Below are positions 32,944-43,611 of a stretch of 64,000 nt of DNA, piece by piece (positions within the stretch are counted from its first letter, which is position 1; each line of letters starts with the position of its first letter). This DNA comes from Branchipolynoe longqiensis. Its lineage: Eukaryota; Annelida; Polychaeta; Phyllodocida; Polynoidae. The notes below the pieces were generated by a model. The model was not told the origin of the DNA. It searched no databases and saw only the letters and a list, made by a program, of their open reading frames with translations. The stretch is from positions 128,421,168 to 128,485,167 of the forward strand of contig CM059187.1 of assembly GCA_030323885.1 (NCBI GenBank). The letters are read 5' to 3'. Made by a program: the position numbers and the translations under genes.

Positions 32944-32984
32944 GGGGGGGGGGGGGGGACATGCGGGTTCAAACCCTGGTCCAA
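30612..32984 (-). CDS. LINE ORF2: endonuclease C-terminus plus reverse transcriptase, 5'-truncated
   Basis: The 790-codon frame is uninterrupted; the ATG at 32,984 lies in flanking SINE/poly-C DNA, so real element coding starts at about residue 15 (YVCNESLMR). Residues about 20-60 hold the endonuclease end (TIDLALTN, ISDHKPIF). The RT follows: RPISILPLPGKIIEQ, QNGFRKNRST, AVFLDFKKAFDTIDH (first Asp), TGVPQGSTLGPLLFLIFIND, FTLFADDAALTI (catalytic Asp pair) and YKYLGTTLD. Near the C-terminus are MWNELPTKTREAGS and FKNAYRAHL, as in CR1/L2/Jockey-group elements. The protein nicks the target and copies its RNA by target-primed reverse transcription. Without the endonuclease active site this copy cannot move itself, but the open frame implies recent insertion. 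Confidence 0.93.
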   Translation of the reverse strand: MDQGLNPHVPPPPPMYVCNESLMRVTKTTNTTIDLALTNIKHCTKAGVLNYNISDHKPIFIIKKKIRNDKRITTHWGRSYRNCNFNELAGTLKEINSAEFLDMRDPNLCWDMLNATITIAADRHCPLTEITTRITMGGYLNDELLELQKDRDYFIQKFEKTKDPGDEFIAKCMVRKARSEVRKAKARYYQVQIDKYKQNARKCWYEINQIEPKKETRISGLASEETGIKIPDELLAEEINNYFIDIGEKLANKFKQKDDQHKTFHAKLNKEKYDLLETTQDEILDRTNKISIYKSSGMKDISTTLIKSAITTLSAEFTHLYNLIISTGIFPDDWKVATVTPIPKVNIPQTCSELRPISILPLPGKIIEQIIHDQIKTFLESSNYLTYQQNGFRKNRSTTGALASLLDELLSNIDKGDLTIAVFLDFKKAFDTIDHKILMHKIERAGLGNRAHSFLTNYLSNRKQYTKLSDTSSTTREIKTGVPQGSTLGPLLFLIFINDLPLVSNKASFTLFADDAALTIHHNDLAIAATEAGMALDGVNTWCHENKLTLNGTKTEYIIYGTKARKVRARPIQLQMGGLVLREVNSYKYLGTTLDATLTGTQQLARLNQTLALKMNTFRKIRTYVSENTALQLYKSTILPIIDYNDIIYGLLTKQQETKLQRTQNRALRTVFKGKILSVVEMHSRAGLDTLDVRRNLHLMTLMYKRASDDKYIDRTTRVTRRGTSTLLGVPNPNTNKLMRAPIYKGSVMWNELPTKTREAGSILAFKNAYRAHLVIQAQNLALQIYNTTC
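32944..32958. repeat. Poly-G tract at the LINE 5' junction
   Basis: 15 consecutive G on the plus strand between the LINE and a SINE-1 fragment. Confidence 0.9.
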
Positions 32985-33052
32985 TCAAACTTTAAAATTA
33001 AGATTCACCGCTACGTAGCCTGTTGTCCAGCATTACTAGGTTAGGACAAGGA
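32961..33052 (+). mobile_element. SINE-1 fragment
   Basis: B box GGTTCAAACCCTGGTCCAAT, then CCAGCATTACTAGGTTAGGA and CAAGGAGTAATCG, matching the region around the head-body junction. 33,053-33,667 to the right is unassigned. Confidence 0.7.
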
Positions 33053-33667
33053 GTAATCGAATGGGGAAGACCAATTGCCCACGATTGTCAATTCAGCTGC
33101 TTACTCAACTAATTTATTTTTTAAATGGCGAAAAAAATCAACATTTTATTAAATAATACAATTCCTACTTTAGGTACATCCCCTCCCCTCCTCCGGATCG
33201 TGGAAAATGCTGAAAACTTTGGACGACCCATTACGACGATGTGTCGATGACTCCTTGTCTGAACGAACTTAGGGTGATAACTGATATCATTTAATAAATG
33301 CCTTTCCACAGCCCACCCCAATATGGTTCGAAACCCCTCTGTTCCTTGCAATCCATATCACGTTCGTCTTCAACTCAACTCTCACGGGAAAATTCGCTAG
33401 CCTTCAACCGTCATATCGAGCAATAACTGATTAGTATTGCTGTCCATATGGACTGGGTGTGTGTCTATGGTCATGATATATGTGCGCACGATAGGACCCT
33501 CCCCCCCGCCCCCCTTCCCCTACTAATAGTACTATCAGCCTGACACAAAACAACAATGCAGGGCATGTGTTTCAATAAACCTAGAGGAAAACAAAACTCA
33601 AATTGCAGACAAAAATAGGGTATTGAATTACAAATCTGCAATCAGCAAATGTCCTTATTTAAGGACA

Positions 33668-33964
33668 AGACGGGATGGCCGAATGAGTTAGAGCGTCCGT
33701 CTCCCGTGCTGGTAGACCGTGGGATCGTGGGTTCGAACTCTAGCGGAGTCAAACCAATGATTTAAACATTTATACTTGGCACTTCCTAGCCAGGCGCTCG
33801 GCAATATTAGGATAGGGCAAGGACTGGTTGGCTCAGTGTCAGGATAATGTGACTGAGTGGGATATCAGGTCATGATGCTAGTGGCCTGGTCTCCCAGTGG
33901 GGCAGCACTATAAAGTCGCCATGAGTGCGCACTGTCACAAGTCGGTACCCGTCCTGATATGACC
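33668..33964 (+). mobile_element. SINE-1 with class-II tRNA-like head, left arm of a pair
   Basis: The head GACGGGATGGCCGAATGAGT ... GTGGGTTCGAACTC, with a long variable arm as in tRNA-Leu/Ser, then the full body to GTCCTGATATGACC. Confidence 0.9.
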
Positions 33965-34136
33965 ACTCAGTCACGTTATCCTGATACTGAGCTAACCAAT
34001 CCTTGCCCTATCATATTAATGCCGAGCACCATGCTAGGAAGGGACAAGTCATTGCTTCGACTGGACCGGGAGCGGAACTCCCGATCTGCAGCATGCGAGG
34101 CGTGCGCCCTACCGATTCGGTCACGGCGCCCGGTGG
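33965..34136 (-). mobile_element. SINE-1 with alternative head, right arm of a pair
   Basis: Reverse-oriented 5' half: CAGTCACGTTATCCTGA at the left, head at the right (GGAACTCCCGATCTGC, CCGATTCGGTCACGGCGCCC). It abuts the previous copy. Confidence 0.85.
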
Positions 34137-34945
34137 GTTTCGATTATGATTGCGTTATCACTGATATCAGTGAGACGTCCCAGATGCGACCAGTATGCTT
34201 GGCCTGTGGGCGTGACAGGAAGTAGCGTATCTATCCACCAAACGAACACTGCATGCAATCAAGGGCGCACATATGGTATCTTTAATGGGTAACGGAGGGG
34301 GTGATGTTGGTATGGTGGGGGGGGGGGGTGGGGGGGAGGAGGAGGACTTGGTTGGAGGGGGGGGGGAGGGGGGATTATGTGCCATGATAACCGTGAGAGG
34401 CTTCTGAAGTAGTCCAGTGAAGGTTTATCTTTTTTAATAATCACATTTTTTTGTCCTCCATTGCTGGTGGGTTATATTATGTTCTTACAGAGAATATCAT
34501 ATTTTTCCTGACTAATTTATTAGTCTACGGAATGAATCTCAGACACAGATATTTGTTGGTTTCTAATTGTTCTTCTTTGGATTTGTGTTTATATAGGGAT
34601 AGCTTTAGCATACACTTATATGTGCGCATATATGGATAGATATGTATATATAGGTACATATATATGCATATATTATATATTTATTTTATATATGTGTATA
34701 TAGCATACATGTATATTAGATATGTTTATATGTATGTGTAAATTTATGTGCAGATGTGTATATGTATATCTATTTTGTAGGTGTACATAAGTGTCCCTCT
34801 ATATTGCTGTATATTTAAGTGTAGGCATGTGTCTGTGTGTGTAGACATGTGTTTGACTATGTACGTTTCAAGCAATCAATAGGATACAACTAGACGTTGG
34901 ACTTGTTAGCCGCTCTTAATTAATAAACATCAAGACAGTTCTTCA
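34137..34945. other. Unassigned, with G-rich and TATATG-rich parts
   Basis: 34,290-34,375 is G-rich with runs up to 11 G. 34,610-34,870 is TATGTATATA-like. No gene recognised. Confidence 0.45.
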
Positions 34946-35196
34946 GATGTGGTGGATTGTAGCAACTGTCACTGGCTCCAAGATATACTTAATGCTTGAC
35001 CAGAATGCATCCAGTCAGGACTTGAAACAGTTCACCCACTCTGCTGCTACGACACTCTCCAGAAAGTCATTCCATGGGTCAACCACCCTAAAGCCGAAAA
35101 AGTTGTGTCGCAGGTCCAGTCTAGAGTATCGGTTCTTCAGTTTCAGGGAGTGTCCTCTAGTCCTGGTGTTGGAGTCTCTGATAAGGGGACTGCCTG
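34946..35196 (-). pseudogene. LINE ORF2 C-terminal fragment (CR1/Jockey-group)
   Basis: The minus strand encodes GSPLIRDSNTRTRGHSLKLK, then NRYSRLDLRHNFFGFRVVDP, then WNDFLESVVAAEW, the conserved tail of many CR1/Jockey-type polyproteins. An in-frame TGA replaces the expected Arg in the FKS-(R)-LDAFW motif. Upstream coding is replaced by TATG repeats. Different family from the 30.6-32.9 kb LINE. Confidence 0.8.
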
Positions 35197-35395
35197 TCTT
35201 GTAGATATGTGTATGTGTGCATGTGTATGCATGCGTATGTATGTGGATATGTGTATGAGTACATAGGTGTGTATGTGTATATATGTGTAAATGTGTGTAC
35301 ATGTGTGCATATAAGCAAACATATGTCTACATATGTGTGTACACATGTGTACATATCTATGTGTACATATGTGTATGTATGCATACACGGTATAA
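35197..35395. repeat. TATGTG-rich microsatellite
   Basis: Irregular TGTGTATGTATG units; a second patch lies at 35,940-36,060. Frames on both strands are compositional. Confidence 0.85.
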
Positions 35396-37004
35396 AAAAA
35401 TAAAAAATAAAAACTGGAAACCCCAACTGAACTACACCACAAGGGGGCAGGTGATATGTCACGGCCCCCCAACTGGACAGCCCATGGCGGGACAACCAGA
35501 AATATAAAAGCCAGATAACATATCTAACAATATAACTCAAATCAAATTCAAACAAACATAACTCAACCACCTATTACCTACAGGCCTATGGACATGTAAA
35601 TGAAATAGGGTAGTATAGAATTAAGTAGAAAAAAAGCGGAAAACTCTTCCCAAGAAAACCCCAAAACACTAACATAGAACCTTAAGAAAGCAACTAACAT
35701 AGTAATAAGAATAGAACAAAGATACAATGTCAAGAGGGCCCCAAAAAACTAACCTAGACTACTAAACATACCAACAGACTATCTATCTGCTACTGAAATG
35801 CAGACAATCAAATAACTTATCAGCAGCTACTGCTTGGTAAGACAACACCAAAACTACAGCTGGCCAGCATTGAAAACAAGCCTGGGTACCCGGGCTTACA
35901 TGCTATGGACAGTATAAATACAGCCTCAATAACAAAAAAATATCTATGTGTAGATGGGTATGCTTGCGTGTGTGTATGTATGTGTACGTGCGTGAACGTG
36001 TATGTATGTGTGTGTATGTGTGTACTCATGTGTATGTATATATGTGTGTGTATTGAAATGGGTGTTTTGTAATGCAATATGGGAATGTAAACAAGGACCT
36101 CTCTCAGGTCTCCTCCTGCCAAATATTCCCCTTTGCCTATCAGCAACACAACACGCTGTGCATCCCACATCTCCCACAATCACACCTACAGCAATTATCA
36201 GCAGCAACCGCCACAGTGGGTCACATGTTTGTTCCTAGTTGGCAAGGAACTACTTGACTAATTATTGCGTAATCAACCCCATCTTCCATTATGACCGCCT
36301 TTGGACGATACATTAAAAATTACTGTAGTGTCCAACCGACCACTGAGTACTGCTTTTGATTACGAATGAGCGATGAATGGTTAATAATCTGTGATTCTTG
36401 ATATATAATTGCGATTTGGCATTAATTGTGTTGCATTTTAATAGCTATACAAATAGGCACAATGTGCTATCTGACAATACATGTCATCAATACACTACGT
36501 CAGTGGGTTGAGTTCACTCACACTTGTTTGGGACTAACAGTTACTGTGGATGTGGATGTGGATTCGGAGGAGGGTGTAGGAGTGGGTGGGGGGTTGGGGT
36601 GGGGTGGGAGTGTGGGTGGGCTGATGGCAAGCCGATTTTGGGAGGTGGGGGGGGGGGGCCGGTGTTTTGGAAGGCGAGATGTTTGTGGTGAGGTTAGCTG
36701 GAATCATATAATAGGGTCATTTCGAGAGGCACGGGGATCGACACACACACTAACCGACAGAATGGCGGTTTACATGTAATTCAGAGACGATTTGCTTATA
36801 ATATAAGGGCCGCGAACTTAAGGACAGAATATGGATGTGTTGCGCAGATAGACAAATGTAGCAATGCAGCATATGTATAATGTCATGGTTATAGAAAAAC
36901 AACAATGCGATTGTGATATATACATACCCATATGAATATATCATGTTTGTTTGTTTAATGCTCCCCCCCCCCCCCGCCCCCCAGCACAAAAATAGACATC
37001 GGCT
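35396..37004. other. Unassigned sequence with simple-repeat patches
   Basis: 35,396-35,940 is A-rich and unique. 36,540-36,660 is G-rich. A poly-C tract lies at about 36,962-36,982. No gene or family member recognised. Confidence 0.4.
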
Positions 37005-37597
37005 ATAGACTACATCACGGTTCCCGCGGCGCGGTGTATTGTGGGATGCATCAGAGCAAAACATACCCCCCAAAAGCACATGGCACATGCTAATACACTG
37101 GATGCAGCTATGAAATGTGCTAGTTTCAGATCATCTCAGCTCTTGTTTGAAACATAGAATACCAGCTAAAAAATATATATATAATAAATTAAGATATTAA
37201 TCTTTTATCCAGCATTACATTTACATCAATATAATCAGCAGATCTTATGCCATGTGCATTTAGATTTAGAAAGATCTAGGCATTCAGACTAGTGTTAGAG
37301 CCATAGCCAGAGTACTCAATGCATTGTCAATGGCAGTGAGCAATGTCCATACAGAAAAAGTAAAATATTGATAAAACCACACGACCTAGAGACAAACCGC
37401 TTGGAACACATATAGAAAACATGTTTATCAAAAAGATTATATTAAATTGATATGGTTAGGGTTTTGGATTTCTATTAATTTTGCATAAAACTGACGTTTT
37501 TCACTGCGCGTATAGGCAAACTCAATGGCCGTACGCCTTTGCTTTGCTCCCAACGCCGTTTTCAGCGCATGCGCAGTCGGAACCGTGATCTAGGTTA
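37005..37597 (-). mobile_element. MITE-D, full length
   Basis: 593 bp, the reverse complement of the 28.4 kb copy. Left end ATAGACTACATCACGGTTCC, right end GGAACCGTGATCTAGGTTAT. The interior aligns throughout, with the same TTGGAACACATATAGAAAAC and GTGCATTTAGATTTAG blocks. Confidence 0.9.
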
Positions 37598-38427
37598 TTG
37601 GGGGTAATATATGATGTATGCATACTGATCTACATATAACAATTCAGCGGTACAGTGAGAGAATGCTGAGGCATGGGTGGTAGGTGGCGCCACGGATCAG
37701 GTCATGAGGAACGAGTAGATGAGCTGATGAGTAGGTGACCAGCCTCTGACTTAGAGGCTGGGGGGAATAGATGGATATTCCGGCTTATTATACTCGAATA
37801 ATGGCTTATACAACATATATATCTGTTCATTATTAATGCAAAAGGTACACAATAAATTTAAACTACTATTTTTAATTCGTCATTATCAGACCTGGTTGCT
37901 CAGAGAGGGTGGCCTTTATTAGATATAACTAATTTTATACTCCACAAATCTATATATTCTTGAGCGGTGTGCTCTATACGTAGATGTGCATACATTATAC
38001 ACGCTGCACGATCCATAATTTTGATTATCTTATATCACTGATATAATAAAACATTTATAATACGATATTTACTGAGCTATTTACTCAAGATATTTACTGA
38101 GCTGTCAAATTCTTTATATAGAAATCATTAGTTACTTATTGTTAGTTTGTCGAAATTCATTTGACGGTACAAACTGGAAGATCATCCCCCACCCCCACCC
38201 ACAAGGGGATGCTGACTAAATGCGCCTAACCATATTGAAGCTGACCAAATCCACTCTATCAGATTGAATGGTTAAATCAAAGTAATTCAATTCAATAAAC
38301 CACTGGAAATGAAGACCACATTAAAACATCATTATCTAGATGGTGCATAGTTTTGGGTAAGGAATGTCACGAGGTTTGGGTGAGGGGGGGGGCGTTTGAC
38401 TGAACAGAACAATGATTCGTTTCTGTG
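37598..38427. other. Unassigned AT-rich sequence
   Basis: No gene, tandem repeat or known family recognised. Confidence 0.4.
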
Positions 38428-39249
38428 ATGGTGCTGTCACACTATGACGTTTCTCACCAACGCGTGTCGACGTGTAGACTTTTTGGTCGAAACATCGGCA
38501 CGCGTTGGGACGCGTTACCGGCACATTACCGGCGCGTCGGTACACGTCGGTACACGTTGACTGATAGCAACGTGTGAATCGACAGGTTGGCGGCCGTCGG
38601 CGGCCATCGGCAGCCGTCGGGTCGCGCCGATCGTTTTGTGCTTGCACAAAACTTTCGACGTGCCCTGACATGCGCCAATGGGTTGGAAGGCACGTTACGG
38701 TCACGTTCCCAACACGTCGATACCCGTTGCCGGCGCGCTGGCAGAACGCTGGCAGAACGTTGATCAACGTCGATTAACATTGGCATTTTTTTCGCCAAAC
38801 TGCTACCGTTCCGTTGGCGCGTCGTTACGGTCCCATCGACGGGTAGTGGACCCGCTATTGGCGTTGCTCCAGCGTTTCTCGACGGGTTGGACGTGTTGCC
38901 GGCACATCTGGACGTGCTGGTGGCGGGTCTGGATGTGTTGCCGGTGCGTCTTGACGTGTTGATGGCGTGTGTGTGCACGTTGACACGGTACTAACACGAT
39001 ACCAACACGCTACCAGCATGCCACCAGCGTGCTACAAACATGCCAATAACATGCTAATAACACGCTAATAACACACTACTAACACGCCAATGACACACCA
39101 ATAACACGCCACCAACACGCCACTAACACGCTGCGCCCCATCAAACTTTCTCCCAAAATGCCGAAAAGTTGGACGTCTCTCGATGGGTTGCAAATATGTT
39201 GCGCGTTGCCGGCACGCCGGTGAGAAACGTCGTAGTGTGACAGCCCCAT
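38428..39249. mobile_element. HARB-type fold-back element, CG-rich subfamily
   Basis: About 822 bp with roughly 30-bp inverted ends: GTGCTGTCACACTATGACGT at the left, ACGTCGTAGTGTGACAGCCC at the right. Interior dominated by CACGT/GTCGG/AACACG words. Contains the 20-bp near-palindrome GTTTTGTGCTTGCACAAAAC at 38,633-38,652. No clear target duplication. Confidence 0.75.
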
Positions 39250-39318
39250 GAGATACAGCCGGTGAGCGGATGGAGGTGTTTGGGATGAGCCTCATATCAC
39301 TTCTATTCAGTGAACCCT

Positions 39319-40367
39319 GAAAGTGGCATAGTCCGAAGATTTTGAGTTTCTGCCATTAAAAAAAAAGAAAGATAGCTATATCGAATTAGTCGTTATAATT
39401 TGCCTCACATTTGTTTGAAGTTAAAAATTGTCAAAATTAACTGGGTCACTTTAGAGATATTTAAAGTGAAAACACTCAAGATTAATCGATCAACATTTTT
39501 AAACGATGGGCTTCAGCAAAAATATATATTTCATCGGACCATGCATGCACCTTGTTTGTTGTTTTACGTCATAGCAACATCTAAGGTCTTATTAGGACGG
39601 GTACCGACTTCTGACAGTGTACACTCATGGCGATTTATTTGTTTGTTTGTTGTTGTTTTACATACTAGCAACATCTAAGGTCACATCAGGACGGGTACTG
39701 ACTTGTGACAGTGCAAACTCAGTGCGACTTTATAGTGCTGTCCCACTGGGAAACCAGGCCACCGGCACCATGACCTGGTAACCCACTCAGTCACATTATC
39801 CTGACACTGAGCACACCAGTCCTTGCCCTGTCCTAATAATGCCGAGCGCCAGGCTAGGAAGCAACAAGTATCAATTTTTAAGTCATTGGTTTGACTCGAC
39901 TGGGGTTCGAACCCACGACCCCACGATCTACCAGCACGGGAGACGGACGCTCTAACTCATTCCACCATTCCGTTTGGTTCATGGTGATTTATAGTGCTGC
40001 CCCAATGGGAACCCAGGCTGCCAGCATCATGACCTGATATCCCACTCAGTCACATTATCCTGACACTGAGCCAACCAGTCTTTGGCATATCCTAATAATG
40101 CCGAGTCCCTGGCTAGGAAGCGAGAAGTATTAATGTTTAAGTCATTCGTTTGACTCGACCAGGGTTCGAACCCGTGGTTCAGATCCAAACGATCTCCCAA
40201 AACGGGAGACGAACACTCAACCATGCACCTTTAAATTGTTGGTGTATTCCCTTCTATGCAGCAGCCTAGGCTCAATCAAGTGCACCACTCGCCAAATTGG
40301 ATATCTAAATTAAAATCTCGATCATCATTTTGAAAATTGGATGATTTCATCGAACTATGCAGCTATA
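39319..40367 (-). mobile_element. TTAA-MITE copies split by a SINE-1 cluster
   Basis: Left piece 39,319-39,553 (AAGTGGCATAGTCCGAAG to ATCGGACCATGCATGCACC), right piece 40,232-40,367 ending ATCGAACTATGCAGC. SINEs occupy 39,554-40,221. Confidence 0.65.
39554..40221 (-). mobile_element. Three SINE-1 units in tandem inside the MITE
   Basis: A tail-only piece (39,554-39,637), a full copy (39,638-39,978) and a 3'-truncated copy (39,980-40,221), all reverse-oriented with class-II tRNA-like heads at the right. The whole set is bounded by CATGCACCTT at 39,544-39,553 and 40,222-40,231, suggesting insertion as one event or repeated insertion at one site. Confidence 0.85.
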
Positions 40368-40737
40368 GTATAAAGTATAATTGACGTTGACTCCCGCTAC
40401 TGTTCGAGGAAACCGGCCTGCCCACCCACGGGGTTGGGGATTCCCCACAGCCTCTGAATGCTGACATGATGGGATGGCACCCGTATGTTGACCTATTATC
40501 GCTCGGTACAGACCGCTTAAATGAGACCCTGGAGTAGTGGTGCTATTATGGCGCCTCGATTGACCTCATTCCTTGCGAACATAGTCAGAGGACCACAGAC
40601 ACGGTCCTTTACCACAAAACTCCAGGATTCGATCTTCAGTTGACTTCATTGCATCAGATTGTTGTTTTATCTTATTTTTTAATATAACAAAAAGATTTTC
40701 TTTTTTCTTTTCACTTTATAAAGTCGCCTCGTCCACA
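40368..40737. other. Unassigned sequence
   Basis: Contains CGGCCTGCCCACCCACGGGG and GGAATGAGGTCAATCGAGGC-like stretches that resemble no family in the window. Confidence 0.35.
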
Positions 40738-41066
40738 TATGCCCGAATCAGTAGGACGTAGGACTCCCGGGTTGAAGGTCGGGAGTTCAATTCCCGGTTG
40801 AGTCAAACCACTGATTTACAAAATTGATACTTGTTGCTTCCTAGCCTGGCACTTGACATTATTAGGATAGGGCAAGGACTGATTGGCTCAGTGTCAGGAT
40901 AATGTGACTGAGTCGGATATCAGGTCATACTGCTGGTGACATGGCCTCTCAGTGGGGTAGCACTATAAAGTTGCAATGAGTGCACACTGTCCCAAGTCGG
41001 TACCCGTCCTGATATGACCTTAGATGTTGCCAGGACGTAACACTCCAACAAGCAACCGATAATATT
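40738..41066 (+). mobile_element. SINE-1 with alternative head
   Basis: The head lacks its first 10-20 bp; B box GAGTTCAATTCCCGGTTGAG, complete body, tail GACGTAACACTCCAACAAGC. Confidence 0.9.
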
Positions 41067-41094
41067 ATCTGCGATTCAAATTGACATCGCTTAA

Positions 41095-41441
41095 AGCTGC
41101 ATAGTCCGATGGTTTTTAATTTCTGTATTTTTTCTGAGATAAATATATTAGATCGATCACTAGTATCTACTTTACATTAGTTTAAAGTTACTTTTATTTT
41201 AAATGGTAAACTTTTGAGATATTTTGAGTGCAAACATGGAAAATTAGTTTTGGCAAGCTTGACAAAACTCTGACACCATAGACTTCTGCAGTAACAGGTT
41301 CTGTTAAATTGACTCAGTATTGCCTTCTACACAGAAACAAATGCTTAATAAGTGCATCAGTATCTAAGTTAGATATGTAGAATCCAATCTAGATAATTGG
41401 TTTGGTTTTGAAAATTTGATATTTCATCGGTCTATGCAGCT
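41095..41441 (-). mobile_element. TTAA-MITE, near-consensus
   Basis: 347 bp, TTAA at 41,091-41,094 and 41,442-41,445. Near-identical to the inner copy at 14,068-14,414, indicating recent activity. Confidence 0.92.
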
Positions 41442-41445
41442 TTAA

Positions 41446-42162
41446 CCAAAGAATGTAAAAATAAGTATCATTTATAAGGGCGTACTGTTACCAGTTCAAT
41501 ATCCGTCCTGATCTGACTTTATATGTTGAAAACATGTAATATGGAAACAAATCACAATGAGCCCTGATGTAACCACAGTTTCACCGATAGGAAATTCACA
41601 CATCAAAAGCGGTAATTTCTCACTTCCGTTATCAGAAGAGCTTTTTGTTGTGCAAAGCCTGAATGCCTGGCGAAGGTCAACGGCTGTGCAGTAGACCATG
41701 ACGGCTACGTTATATTTAGAATGGCACAACACCCAATAACATGCATACACATTGTGCAGACACCCTTTTTTCAAATAACACTCCAAGAGGGCATCCCCTT
41801 CTGTGCGTTGCAGTTAGCCTTCTCTTCTCCTTTTTAACTTTTTGTAATTTAATTTTTTTTTAAAGAAATTATGACCTGTCATGTTGCATTGTAGAGAAGC
41901 ATATAGCATGGATACATGCTTCGTGAAACGCCTTTAACATGCATGTAAGGTGACACTTCTCTATGTCGACCCAACATTTGAAATTGCTTTGATTATAATA
42001 GTGCATTAGGAATTGTTCATGCAGTATTTCCATATCTATTGTATTGGACGGTGTCGTGAAACATTCTAATCTAGTACACATGTTATGATGGATGATATGT
42101 CAACGTGATTGTGTTGTTTTTCGCTATGGTTAGCTGACCTATTTACTTGGTATTTAGGAACC
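41446..42162. other. Unassigned sequence
   Basis: A faint SINE-1 tail (ATCCGTCCTGATCTGACTTT) at about 41,500. Otherwise no recognised feature. Confidence 0.35.
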
Positions 42163-42505
42163 AGACGGGATGGCCGAATGAGTTGGAGCGTCCGTCTCCC
42201 ATGCTGGTAGATCGTGGGGTCGTGGGTTCGAACCCTGGTCGAATCAAACCAATGACTTAAAAATTGATACTTGTCAGTTCCTAGCCAGGCGCTCGGCATT
42301 ATTAGGACAGGGCAAGGACTGGTGTGCTCAGTGTCAGGATAATGTGACTGAGGGGGATACCAGGTCATGGTGTCGGTGGCCTGGTTTCCCAGTGGGACGG
42401 CACTATAAAGTGTCCATGAGTGCACACTGTCACAAGTCGGTACCCATCCTGATATGACCTTAGATGTTGCTAGGATGTAAAACAACAACAAACAACAAAC
42501 AAACT
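42163..42505 (+). mobile_element. SINE-1, full length, best reference copy
   Basis: tRNA-like head 42,164-42,246 with A box (GGCCGAATGAGTTGG), long variable arm and B box (GGGTTCGAACCCTGG), then body with CCAGGCGCTCGGCATTATTA, GGGCAAGGACTGG, GTGTCAGGATAATGTGACTG, GGCACTATAAAGTG and CACAAGTCGGTACCC, then tail ATATGACCTTAGATGTTGC and CAACAACAAACAACAAAC. Transcribed by RNA polymerase III from the internal promoter (known for tRNA-derived SINEs). Confidence 0.93.
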
Positions 42506-42885
42506 TGGTCTTTAGGTGGGTTATCTGGGGCCCCGATAAGGCGGCAACACCTGCTGACGTTATACACACACATTATATAATGAGCATTGTTACGAGTGGT
42601 TACGATGCAATTTTGGTCGCCATAAAGCTTGAGTTCATGTCATAGTTTGTCATGCCATTATTTAGACTTTTAATATAATCTTGTGAGGCCTATGCCATGC
42701 TTTGACCTACTGTACTAACTCGATACTTTGCCCGAGGTGGCCCGATCAAACTGCTGACAAACTGTGCTTATTATACTGATTCTCGGCCGCTCACTGATAA
42801 TCTGTCGTAGCCGATTTAAGGAGCGTTTGGAGAAATTTGGGCAATTGTGCTCTGTGAGAGAAGACAAGTATAATGTAGCCGACCA

Positions 42886-43228
42886 GAAGGGACGGCCAAA
42901 TGAGTTGGCGTCCGTCTCCCGTGTTGCTAGGTCGTGGGATTCGAACCGATGGGTTCGAACCCTGGTCGAGTCAAACCACTGACTTAAAAATTGATACTTG
43001 TCGCTTCCGAGCCAGGCTCTCAGCACTATTAGGACTGGTTGTCTCAGTGTCAGGATATGTGAATGAGTGGGATATCAAGTCATGGTGCCAGTGGCCTGGT
43101 CTCCCAGTGGGGCAGCACAATACAGTTGATATGACTGAGTGCAAACGGTCACAACTCAGTACCTGTCCTGATATGACCATTGGTGTTGCCAGGACGTAAA
43201 ACTCCAACAAACAACCAACCAAACAGTA
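42886..43228 (+). mobile_element. SINE-1, full length
   Basis: Class-II head (GAAGGGACGGCCAAATGAGT), a partly duplicated B-box segment (GATTCGAACCGATGGGTTCG), full body, tail CAACAAACAACCAACCAAAC. Confidence 0.9.
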
Positions 43229-43288
43229 TAATATAGCCATAATCTAGATTTTAGTGATCAACCTAATTGTGAAAATCTGAAAAAAATT

Positions 43289-43400
43289 GTCATCATGCTG
43301 TCGGTCGCGATGCGACAAAGACTGCTTTCATTACTTGACTGCCACTCTCCATTTATTTTGTGCGGTTGTACATTTCATAAAAGCTGCCTGCAAAAACTTT
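43289..43400 (-). mobile_element. Chimeric RTE-tail element, 5'-truncated
   Basis: The minus strand reads the last 35 bp of the constant module (GCAGGCAGCTTTTATGAAAT), then about 70 bp of LINE tail, then ATGATG. The junction contains about 13 extra bases (CAACCGCACAAAA). Confidence 0.75.
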
Positions 43401-43431
43401 AACCTCTGCAATTCAAGCATGAAGTAAGATA

Positions 43432-43609
43432 CAGTAAAACCTCCCTAACTGAGCAGCTCCACAGATCGACCACTCCGCTATATCGATCAGTTTATTTGGG
43501 TCCCAACAATACCATTGTAACCATATTCTAACTCCCTAAACTGACTACCTCCCTAAATGGACCGCTTAATGTCAGTCCCAAGGTCGGTCGATTTAGACAG
43601 GTTTTATGG
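43432..43609. mobile_element. Tigger/pogo-like MITE
   Basis: 178 bp flanked by TA. Left CAGTAAAACCTCCCTAA, right TTAGACAGGTTTTATGG (inverse complement CCATAAAACCTGTCTAA). These termini and the TA target are typical of pogo/Tigger elements. It lies directly beside the next chimeric element. Confidence 0.75.
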
Positions 43610-43611
43610 TA

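Noticed and set aside
36750..37088. 112-codon minus frame, and related frame at 28,861-29,097
   Set aside because: Both lie across MITE-D copies and reflect element sequence, not a gene.
42164..42246. Possible class-II tRNA gene
   Set aside because: It is the head of a multi-copy SINE with a conserved 260-bp body.
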